Translations under genes and position numbers: made by a program
The notes under the pieces: generated by a model
The model's database searches: none
What the model was told of the DNA's origin: nothing
What the model saw: only the letters and a program-made list of their open reading frames with translations
From: Xanthobacteraceae bacterium
GTDB lineage: Bacteria > Pseudomonadota > Alphaproteobacteria > Rhizobiales > Xanthobacteraceae
DNA: 5,728 bases
Assembly: GCA_030037185.1 (NCBI GenBank)
Contig: JASHRR010000294.1
Coordinates: 1-5,728, forward strand
Direction: 5' to 3'
Shown: piece after piece, positions 1-5,728 of the stretch
Layout: each line of letters starts with the position of its first letter
Position numbering within the stretch: position 1 is the stretch's first letter

Positions 1-2865
1 AACGACAATGAACGCCCGATCTCCTACCCCTACCGCGACTGGGTGATCGGCGCGTTCAACCGCAACATGCCTTACGACCAGTTCGTCACCTGGCAGCTCG
101 CCGGCGATCAGCTTGCCAACCCGACCCGCGAGCAGCTTCTGGCTACCGCCTTCCTCAAGGCCGGCCGTCAGGACTCCGAAGGAGGCTCGATCGACGAAGA
201 ATTCCGCATGATCAACGTGCACGAGCGCACTGAGCTGATCGGCAAGGACTTCCTCGGCCTGACCGTGGGCTGCGCCAAGTGTCACGACCACAAGTACGAC
301 GTGATCGCCCAGGCCGACTATTATTCGATGGCCGGCTTCTTCAATCAGATGGAGGAGGGCGGCTTAGCCTCGGCGAGCCGCGGCACGCCGCGGGGCGCGA
401 CGCTAGAATGGCCGACCGAGTTGCAGTCCAACAAGCTGGCTGAGGCCCACGCCGTCACTGTAGCCAAGGAACAGGCCTATCAGAACGTTCTTCGCGCAGC
501 GCAGCAAAAGGCGGCCGCGATGCCGGACGGCGAGCGCACCAGCTTCCTTGAGGCGTCGATTGCGGCCGACACCCAGGCCTACTATCCGCTGGACAGCGGC
601 TATCCCGGCGACTTCTCATCCATCTATGTGGAGCCGCCGGCACCGCTCTTGGGCATTCCGGTCGAAGGCGAGAAGAATCCCTTCGACGGCATGCCTCGTG
701 CGCAGGTGGTGACCTCCCTGCAGAAGAAGATCCTGGCCGACGTCGGGGCCGGCAAGCCGACGCCGATGCTCGGTCGCACCCAGGCGGCTGCCGTGTCGCC
801 CTTCGGCCGCCGCGCCGTCATGGCGGGCGACTTGGCGGCCATGAAGGCCGACCCAGGCCTGCCACGCCTTGCCGCTCGCGAGGTCGAGTGGGCCATGGAG
901 CAGCTCATCGCTTCCGGCTACACGGACAACCGCCTGGGCATGGGCAGCTCACGCATCCGCGAGCGGCGGCTGCCGCAATGGGTCCACCCCGAGGCGCTGC
1001 AGTGGACCGACTCCGGCCTCGGCGACGGCAAGAAGGGGTTCGTCAGCAACGTGAAGTTCGTGCCCGGCCATAAGGGTGAGGGCATTGAGCTGCGTGACTC
1101 CGTGTTCTCCGCCGACAGGTCGGTTGGCATGTTCGAGCGCACCCAGCCCTATAGCTTGGACTTCTGGCTGAAGCTTCGGACCGAGCCCTACGTCGACACC
1201 ACCCGGCCCAACGGGCCGTCGGCCTCGATCCTGTACAATAACGGCGTGATCGAAGGCCAGGGCTATGAGCTGAGCATGGCCAACGGTAGGCTCTCATACA
1301 GCATCATCCACCTCGCCCCGCGCGAAATGTTGCAGGTCTCCACCACGGAGAACATCCCGACTGGCCGCTGGGTGCACATCACCTCGACCTACGACGGCAA
1401 CTCCAGAGCCGAGGGCATGCACCTTTACGTGGACGGCAAAGAATGGCCGGTGCAGATCGACCACAACGAGCTCACCCGCTCTTCCTTTCCACAGGGCACC
1501 AACAGCGGGTTCGCCAGCTATTTCGGCTTGGCCTCTGGGATCAACTTCAACCGTCCGGAGCTGGTGGACGGAGGGCTCGACGAGCTTCACGTCATCACCC
1601 GCGCGCTGACGCCGCTGGAAGTGGCCTATTTGGAGGATCCAAAGGCGGCCGAGGCGGTGCCGCCGCAGCAAGCCCGCGCCGACATGGCGCTGATCTCCGC
1701 CCGCCGAGACCCTGCGGTCCAGAAGGCGTGGCAGGAGCTGACCGACGCGCGACTCAATGAGCAGCGGGTCGAAACGCCGATCCACCGCATCATGATCGCA
1801 GGCGACCAGCCGATCCCGCGCAAGACCTACGTGCTCGATCGCGGCGTGTACAATTCCTACCGGCAGGAAGTGAAGCCGCAGGCGATCCCGCGGGTGTTCC
1901 CGTGGAGCGACAAGCTGCCGCGCAATCGCCTGGGCCTCGCTGCGTGGCTGTTCGACCCGCAGCATCCCCTGACCGCCCGTGTCTACATCAATCGCATGTG
2001 GCAGGGCCACTTCGGCAGCGGCATCGTGCAGACGGTGGATGACTTCGGAACGCAGGGCACAAACCCGACCCACCCGGAGCTGCTGGACTATCTGGCTGTT
2101 GAGTTCATCCGCTCGGGCTGGGACATCAGGCACATGCACAAGCTGATGGTGATGTCCGCCACCTATCGCCAGAACTCCAACATTAGCGCCGAGAACCTGG
2201 AGAAGGATCCGCGCAACTTCTTGCTGGAACGCGGCCCCCGCTTCCGTCTGCCAGCGGAGACTATTCGCGACGCCGCCCTGATGGCGTCGGGCCTGCTGGT
2301 CAAGAAGGTCGGCGGCGACGCGGTCTTCCCTTACGCTCCGGACGCCATCTGGGAGGGCGTGGCCCAAGGCGAAGTGGTCTATCCGACCAACGTGCCAGCC
2401 GAGGAGAACTACAGGCGCTCGATGTACACCTTCGTCAAGCGCAACGCTCCGGCAGCGAACCTCGTGCCGTTCGACATGTCCGACCGCCGCGACGCCCAGG
2501 TGGTTCGGCCCACTTCCAACACGCCGCTGCAAGGCCTGGCGATGTTGAACGATACCCAATTCATGGAGGCCTACCGCAGGCTGGCGGAGCGAGCGATTAA
2601 CTCGTCCGCTAACTTGGACGAGCAGCTCATCACCTTGTGGCGCTTGGCGGTCCGCCGCCATCCCGACAACGCCGAGCTCGCGGCCACCAGGGCTTACCGC
2701 GCGTCGGAGCTCGCCCGCATGCAAGAGTCGCCCGAGGATGCCAAGAAGCTCATCGCCATCGGCTTGGCCGCGGCCGATCCCGAGATTGACCCGGTTGAGC
2801 TCGCGGCCCTGACGGTCGTCACTGCTGGCGTGATGAACACGCCCGACGCTTATACCCTGCGCTAG
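1..2865 (+). CDS. DUF1549-LamG-DUF1553 protein, 5' truncated by the window edge
   Basis: The frame is open from base 1, and the residues before the first ATG (position 43) already match the family (YPYRDWVIGAFN), so that ATG is internal and the true start lies upstream. Numbering from base 1 (954 residues): residues 1 to about 125 are the end of DUF1549 (PSCyt2), with MPYDQF, QLAGDQL and a haem-c-like CAKCH at 91-95 followed by DHKYD. Residues about 140-185 are Ala/Gln/Lys-rich and probably helical. Residues about 356-545 form a LamG/concanavalin A-like jelly roll (SLDFWLK, RWVHITSTYDG, LYVDG, GGLDELHVITRALT). DUF1553 (PSD1) follows, with NRLGLAAWL at 642, TARVYINRMW at 658, RGPRFRLPAETIRD at 744 and TSNTPLQGLAMLND at 838. 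The C-terminus is complete. Family members are usually exported and often carry an N-terminal cytochrome c-like PSCyt1 domain, which would lie outside the window. The biochemical function is not established; the LamG domain suggests glycan or surface binding (inference). It lies directly upstream of its usual DUF1501 partner. Confidence 0.93.
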   Translation, partial: NDNERPISYPYRDWVIGAFNRNMPYDQFVTWQLAGDQLANPTREQLLATAFLKAGRQDSEGGSIDEEFRMINVHERTELIGKDFLGLTVGCAKCHDHKYDVIAQADYYSMAGFFNQMEEGGLASASRGTPRGATLEWPTELQSNKLAEAHAVTVAKEQAYQNVLRAAQQKAAAMPDGERTSFLEASIAADTQAYYPLDSGYPGDFSSIYVEPPAPLLGIPVEGEKNPFDGMPRAQVVTSLQKKILADVGAGKPTPMLGRTQAAAVSPFGRRAVMAGDLAAMKADPGLPRLAAREVEWAMEQLIASGYTDNRLGMGSSRIRERRLPQWVHPEALQWTDSGLGDGKKGFVSNVKFVPGHKGEGIELRDSVFSADRSVGMFERTQPYSLDFWLKLRTEPYVDTTRPNGPSASILYNNGVIEGQGYELSMANGRLSYSIIHLAPREMLQVSTTENIPTGRWVHITSTYDGNSRAEGMHLYVDGKEWPVQIDHNELTRSSFPQGTNSGFASYFGLASGINFNRPELVDGGLDELHVITRALTPLEVAYLEDPKAAEAVPPQQARADMALISARRDPAVQKAWQELTDARLNEQRVETPIHRIMIAGDQPIPRKTYVLDRGVYNSYRQEVKPQAIPRVFPWSDKLPRNRLGLAAWLFDPQHPLTARVYINRMWQGHFGSGIVQTVDDFGTQGTNPTHPELLDYLAVEFIRSGWDIRHMHKLMVMSATYRQNSNISAENLEKDPRNFLLERGPRFRLPAETIRDAALMASGLLVKKVGGDAVFPYAPDAIWEGVAQGEVVYPTNVPAEENYRRSMYTFVKRNAPAANLVPFDMSDRRDAQVVRPTSNTPLQGLAMLNDTQFMEAYRRLAERAINSSANLDEQLITLWRLAVRRHPDNAELAATRAYRASELARMQESPEDAKKLIAIGLAAADPEIDPVELAALTVVTAGVMNTPDAYTLR

Positions 2866-2896
2866 GAGGCAGACGCACATCGCTGCGTCACGGCGC

Positions 2897-2980
2897 AGGT
2901 GGGTTGAGCGATAGCGAAACCCATCAAGGCCATGCCGGAAGTAACCCCGACGGTGGGTTTCGCGATCGCTCAACCCACCT
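2897..2980. repeat. 27-bp imperfect inverted repeat (REP-like palindrome)
   Basis: Arms 2897-2923 and 2954-2980 are complementary at 26 of 27 positions, with one A/G mismatch (2913/2964) and a 30-nt spacer. The right arm contains the perfect palindrome GCGATCGC (2962-2969). Each arm also carries TGGGTT/AACCCA ends, so it could fold into its own small hairpin. There is no T-run after the stem, so it is not a classical intrinsic terminator. From memory, dispersed repeats with GGGTTTCGC...GCTCAACCC cores are common between genes in many proteobacteria; membership in such a family is inference here. It may act as an mRNA stabiliser, a processing site or a partial attenuator between the two genes. 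Confidence 0.85.
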
Positions 2981-2985
2981 ACGGT

Positions 2986-2992
2986 AGGAGGG
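2986..2992 (+). promoter_or_regulatory. Strong Shine-Dalgarno of the DUF1501 gene, within a potential hairpin
   Basis: AGGAGGG lies with its GGAGG core 7 nt before the ATG at 2999, which fixes that start. The same bases can pair with CCCACCT at 2974-2980: seven Watson-Crick pairs including 2981-2985, one A/A mismatch and a CGG loop. CCCACCT is also the outer end of the right arm of the adjacent inverted repeat, so the long hairpin and the Shine-Dalgarno hairpin exclude each other. The Shine-Dalgarno role is nearly certain; regulation by pairing is a hypothesis. Confidence 0.85.
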
Positions 2993-2998
2993 ACAACA

Positions 2999-4486
2999 AT
3001 GCGCAAGAAGATCGAGATCGATCCGAGCATACTTGCCAACCTGACGCGCCGGGCCGTGCTCAGTTCCAGTATGGGTCTCGGAATCATCGCGGCGTCCAAG
3101 CTCCTAGGAGGCGCCAGCTCCCTGGCCAAGGACGCGACTTCGGCGGGTGCGCCTAGTCCCAACTTGGGCAAGCTGACCACTGGTCATTTCCCGGCCCGGG
3201 CCAAACGGGTGATCGACATCCATATGAAGGGCGCGGTGTCCCAGATCGACACCTTCGACTACAAGCCCGAGGTCATTAAACGCCACGGGGAAGAAATACC
3301 GCCGTCCGTGAAAGGGAACGCCAAGATCTCGTCTATGTCCAACGGTCAGACAACGTTCCCGCTGATGCGCCCGCTCGTGCCGTTCCGACAGTACGGTAAG
3401 TCTGGCCGCTGGGTGTCCGACCTGATGCCGCACATCGGCGCGATCGCCGACGACCTGACGTTCATCCATTCGGTGTGGACGCCACAGGTCAACCACGATC
3501 CGGCGGACATCCTGATGCATACGGGGTTCCAGCTGCCGGGCCGTCCGTCGGCAGGGGCATGGGTCAACTATGCGCTCGGCACCGACAATGCGAACCTGCC
3601 GTCCTACGTGGTGATGAAGTCGCAGTTTCAGGGGTCGGGCGTGGGCGCCACCCAGGCGACCTGGTCAGCGGGCTTCTTGCCCTCCAACCACCAGGGCGTG
3701 GAGTTCCGCTCGGGTAACGAGCCCGTTCTCTACGTGAGCAACCCCGACGGTATGAGCCGCGAGGGGCGCCGCGGCCAGATGGATTTCATCGACCAGCTCT
3801 CCAACTTTCAGTACAAGATGAGCGGCGACCCCGAGATCCTGTCCAAGATCGTGCAGTACGAGATGGCCTACCGGATGCAGGACTCGGTTCCGGAAGTCAC
3901 CGATCTGAGCGACGAGCCGGACTATATCCTCGACATGTACGGCCCGCAGGTCCGCCAGCCGGGCACCTTCGCCCGCAACTGCCTGCTCACCCGCCGCCTG
4001 ATCGAGCGCGGCGTCAAGTACGTGCATTTGATTCAGGTCGGCTGGGACCACCACAGTAACATCGCCCGGCTTCATCCGCCTGATTGCTGGGCGGTCGACC
4101 AGCCGTCCGCTGCCCTGGTCATGGACTTGAAGCAGCGGGGCCTGCTCGACGACACCCTGGTCAGCTGGAAGGGTGAGTTCGGCCGAACGGTCTACGCCCA
4201 GGGCGGGATCAATCCCAATTCAGGGCGCGACCATCACGGCGGCAATTTCACCATGTGGATGGCGGGCGGCGGGACCAAGCCGGGGATCGCCTACGGCAAG
4301 ACCGACGACTTCAGCTACAACATCGTGGAGGACCCGGTCGAGGTTCACGACCTCAACGCGACCATGCTCTACCTTCTAGGCATCGACCACAAACAGCTGA
4401 CCTTCCATTACCAGGGCCGCGATTTCCGTCTGACCGACACCGCAGGCAACGTGATCCAAGGCATCCTAGCCAAAGGCGCCGCTTGA
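2999..4486 (+). CDS. DUF1501 protein, Tat-exported, alkaline phosphatase/sulfatase-like fold
   Basis: A complete 495-residue protein, close to the usual family length. The start is supported by a strong ribosome binding site. A twin-arginine signal is visible: T16-R17-R18-A-V-L followed by a hydrophobic stretch to about residue 38, predicting folded export to the periplasm. Family motifs are present in order: HFPARAKRVIDIHMKG followed by SQIDTFD (81-87), GWDHH (348-352), W390 with EFGRT (393-397) and GRDHH (409-413). DUF1501 proteins belong to the alkaline phosphatase/sulfatase-like superfamily, and the Asp/His motifs are candidate metal ligands. I do not see the canonical C/S-x-P-x-R sulfatase activation motif, so calling it a sulfatase would be unsafe. 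The partner DUF1549/DUF1553 gene ends 133 nt upstream on the same strand, the standard arrangement. Its stop overlaps a downstream ATG (TGATG), implying that a third, translationally coupled gene once followed. Substrate unknown. Confidence 0.95.
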   Translation: MRKKIEIDPSILANLTRRAVLSSSMGLGIIAASKLLGGASSLAKDATSAGAPSPNLGKLTTGHFPARAKRVIDIHMKGAVSQIDTFDYKPEVIKRHGEEIPPSVKGNAKISSMSNGQTTFPLMRPLVPFRQYGKSGRWVSDLMPHIGAIADDLTFIHSVWTPQVNHDPADILMHTGFQLPGRPSAGAWVNYALGTDNANLPSYVVMKSQFQGSGVGATQATWSAGFLPSNHQGVEFRSGNEPVLYVSNPDGMSREGRRGQMDFIDQLSNFQYKMSGDPEILSKIVQYEMAYRMQDSVPEVTDLSDEPDYILDMYGPQVRQPGTFARNCLLTRRLIERGVKYVHLIQVGWDHHSNIARLHPPDCWAVDQPSAALVMDLKQRGLLDDTLVSWKGEFGRTVYAQGGINPNSGRDHHGGNFTMWMAGGGTKPGIAYGKTDDFSYNIVEDPVEVHDLNATMLYLLGIDHKQLTFHYQGRDFRLTDTAGNVIQGILAKGAA

Positions 4487-4601
4487 TGCAGTTCATCTGG
4501 TTTCTGGGGCGTTTCCACGTCCTGCTGGTCACTTGCAATTGGGCATAGCGCTGGAGATTCTCATCCGGTTCTGGTCGAAGCCCCCCGATGGCCCGGGGTG
4601 A
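4486..4601 (+). pseudogene. Frameshifted 5' remnant of a third operon gene (membrane protein with GRxHxLLVHxPIG-like start)
   Basis: ATG 4486-4488 overlaps the DUF1501 stop as TGATG, a translational coupling arrangement. The frame reads MQFIWFLGRFHVLLV, then TCNWA and a stop at 4546-4548. Restoring one base near 4531 moves into the frame reading LQLGIALEILIRFW, which ends at TGA 4599-4601. Joined, the two halves give a continuous hydrophobic segment resembling GR-x-H-x-LLVH-x-PIG, which I know from the N-terminal membrane part of DUF2231-like or cytochrome c-domain proteins often encoded near DUF1501/DUF1553 genes. No frame after 4601 continues with the expected further membrane helices, so the gene looks truncated as well as frameshifted. 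Alternatives are a genuine 20-residue coupled peptide, or a base missing from the assembly. The family assignment is from memory and is moderate at best. Confidence 0.5.
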
Positions 4602-4612
4602 CGCCGACATCT

Positions 4613-4647
4613 TGCGCGCGGCTGGCCCGAGAAGACTGCGCGCGGCT
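4613..4647. repeat. 11-bp direct repeat with a 24-nt period
   Basis: TGCGCGCGGCT occurs at 4613-4623 and 4637-4647. The 24-nt offset is exactly eight codons, and in one frame it gives the peptide repeat CARLARED/CARLYRA. This could be the mark of a former coding sequence, or simply chance in GC-rich DNA. Confidence 0.6.
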
Positions 4648-4762
4648 CTACAGGGCGATTCAGCCGGCGCTCGACCAAGGCCCCGCTACCTCGTGGTATA
4701 TCCCGCACCATGGATAGGAATTTGGCGACTGCGCTGGCGCGACCAGGTTTTCGCTAGTAACG

Positions 4763-4811
4763 CGGTCAGCGATGAGCACTAGTCCGACAGCCGAGCCGCA
4801 ATCGCTGATCG
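4763..4811. repeat. Inverted repeat upstream of the VKOR gene
   Basis: Positions 4763-4773 pair with 4801-4811 over 11 positions (10 Watson-Crick pairs and one G-T), with a 27-nt loop, ending 22 nt before the VKOR start codon. No T-run follows. It could be an operator or leader structure, or chance; nothing else in the sequence decides this. Confidence 0.4.
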
Positions 4812-4833
4812 ACCTCCGACGCGGTTTTAGCCC

Positions 4834-5229
4834 ATGATCGAGTATCGTCTGATCGCCGTTGGCGTGGCGCTCCTCAGCGCCGCCGCCATGCTCTATGTGG
4901 GTCTCTACCAGAGCCGCTTCGTGGGCCGCCTGATCTGCCCGATTTTCGCAGACGGTTGCGAAGGCGTCGCCGATGCGCCGTTCGCGCGGCCGTTTGGTAT
5001 CCCTGATGGATATATTGGTGCCGTTCTCTATGCTTTGATCGCTGTTCTGCTGATGGTTCCGACCGGACGATGGGTCTGGTTTGCGCTGCTAGCTCTATCC
5101 GCGCTCGCCACGCTCGCCAATGTCATCGGCGTGCGCGATATGATGAATCTTGGCAGCTTTTGCTTCTATTGCTTGACCACGGCCATCCTGTCACCGGTTC
5201 TGCTCTGGGCTGTTTGGGAGCTGAGCTAG
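4834..5229 (+). CDS. Compact VKOR-family membrane thiol oxidoreductase
   Basis: A 131-residue protein with four predicted membrane segments (about 4-25, 60-76, 80-100 and 109-129). It has the cysteine layout of the vitamin K epoxide reductase family: a loop pair C35/C42 (CPIFADGC), then V45, FGIP (54-57) and a GxxxY segment, and the active-site CFYC at 110-113 entering the last helix. Bacterial VKOR homologues pass electrons from a periplasmic thioredoxin-like partner to quinone, and so drive disulfide formation much as DsbB does. This one is the minimal form, with no fused thioredoxin domain, so a separate partner is needed; none lies in the window. The start is constrained by an in-frame TAG at 4828-4830, two codons upstream. 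I see no good Shine-Dalgarno, so translation may be weak or the transcript nearly leaderless. The conserved serine expected in C-x-x-V-x-x-S-x-Y appears to be Ala48, and the Tyr is Phe50. Confidence 0.88.
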   Translation: MIEYRLIAVGVALLSAAAMLYVGLYQSRFVGRLICPIFADGCEGVADAPFARPFGIPDGYIGAVLYALIAVLLMVPTGRWVWFALLALSALATLANVIGVRDMMNLGSFCFYCLTTAILSPVLLWAVWELS

Positions 5230-5728
5230 CCCGAGTTGGGTTAGTAGGCAATTTACGCGAAGCAGGCGGACGACACGCGAGCAGACGTTGGGATTGCGAG
5301 CTGATGCCCGAGGCTTCGATCATCTCGATGTTGATCGACGCCGGCCAGAATCAGCCCGCCGATACGGGTGCGTGCTACAGGAGCCATAGGAGCGCCCCGA
5401 ATTTCACGATGAACGACAACGCCTACGTTTGCGGCTCATCTTCATCCATTGATTGTTAACCGCTGCGCCGGTGTGAGAGAGGTTTGGCAGCGTCCGGCCC
5501 GACGCGGGGGTGATCCTGCCGCATTTGAAGAGGATAGGTCGGCCAATCTCGCGTTGCCCGTGGTCTGTGCCATCCGCGATGTTTGCGTGACCTGATCCAT
5601 CGTCCGTGGCGGCTGGGCTCGCCGTGGAGCTCTTGGAGACACGACCGATGCGGTCAAGGTTACCCTCACTCAACGAGGCGAGCAGCGCCGTTGGTTCGCT
5701 CGAAAAGGGACGACCACCTACCATCAGC
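5230..5728. other. 499 bp with no defensible gene
   Basis: Several short frames are open here, but none has a ribosome binding site, family motif or membrane pattern I recognise. The longest, on the - strand (5404-5724), has mixed codon use, ends in a basic MSRKRRRCRSS tail, and could be either fortuitous or the end of something entering from the right. A second - strand frame overlaps it. On the + strand, ATG 5304 opens a 51-codon frame ending at TAA 5457-5459, without a Shine-Dalgarno. I found no tRNA, CRISPR array, convincing terminator or insertion-sequence ends. Degenerate mobile-element remnant is a possible but unproven reading. Confidence 0.5.

Larger units (their letters stand above)
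4602..4833. other. Intergenic or decayed stretch before the VKOR gene
   Basis: No convincing gene. One frame (4602-4718) is coding-like (DCARLYRAIQ, SWYIPHHG) but lacks a start and I cannot assign it. Another open frame from ATG 4588 to 4782 is Arg/Ala-rich with no family features and looks fortuitous. The stretch may be debris from a rearrangement that removed the third operon gene. I see no clear promoter, although one would be expected here if the VKOR gene is transcribed independently. Confidence 0.5.

Noticed and set aside
43..45. ATG at 43 as the start of the first gene
   Set aside because: The in-frame residues before it already match the DUF1549 family, and no ribosome binding site precedes it.
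2897..2980. Intrinsic terminator between the two genes
   Set aside because: The stem is long but has a 30-nt loop and no T-run after it, and it lies directly before a strong ribosome binding site.
2932..3156. A 74-codon + strand frame starting in the palindrome spacer
   Set aside because: It overlaps the DUF1501 start in another frame, has only a weak ribosome binding site, and shows no recognisable features.
1294..3180. A 628-codon open frame on the - strand
   Set aside because: It runs antisense to DUF1553, the spacer and the start of DUF1501. Its composition (Arg, His, Val and Leu-rich without motifs) is typical of a shadow frame opposite GC-rich codons, and the + strand proteins have clear family motifs.
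4588..4782. A 64-codon Arg/Ala-rich + strand frame
   Set aside because: It has no ribosome binding site, motif or membrane pattern, and lies in a stretch that looks decayed.
5404..5724. A 106-codon - strand frame near the right end
   Set aside because: Codon use is mixed, an overlapping frame is open on the same strand, and I recognise no family. It cannot be ruled out as the end of a gene entering from the right, but it is not supported enough to annotate.
5230..5728. Insertion-sequence or tRNA remnant
   Set aside because: I could find no terminal inverted repeats, target duplication, transposase motif or cloverleaf.

Overview
The window is GC-rich bacterial DNA carrying three recognisable protein-coding genes, all on the + strand. 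The first two form the classic pair of a DUF1549/DUF1553 protein and a DUF1501 protein. This pair is most abundant in Planctomycetota and Verrucomicrobiota but also occurs in Proteobacteria. The organism cannot be fixed from the sequence. A GGGTTTCGC...GCTCAACCC-type palindrome, a Tat-exported DUF1501 protein, strong Shine-Dalgarno sites and a compact VKOR protein would fit a GC-rich proteobacterium, but a planctomycete-like source is not excluded.

Layout: positions 1-2865 hold the 3' part of a large DUF1549-LamG-DUF1553 gene whose start lies left of the window. Positions 2866-2998 are a short spacer dominated by a 27-bp imperfect inverted repeat, followed by a very strong ribosome binding site. 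Positions 2999-4486 encode a complete DUF1501 protein with a twin-arginine signal. Its TGA overlaps an ATG (TGATG) that opens a 20-codon hydrophobic reading frame. With a one-base frame change this frame continues as a typical GRxHxLLVHxPIG-like membrane segment, so I read it as the decayed 5' end of a third operon gene (about 4486-4601). Positions 4602-4833 are a non-genic or decayed stretch with a short direct repeat and an inverted repeat. Positions 4834-5229 encode a compact VKOR-family membrane oxidoreductase. From 5230 to 5728 I see no gene I can defend.

The DUF1549/DUF1553 and DUF1501 proteins are probably co-transcribed and act outside the cytoplasm; their biochemical role is not established. 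The VKOR protein would supply quinone-linked oxidation of periplasmic cysteines. It is a separate unit, and any link to the pair is only inference. The most interesting points are the frameshifted third-gene remnant and the inter-gene palindrome, whose right arm can pair either with its left arm or with the Shine-Dalgarno of the DUF1501 gene.
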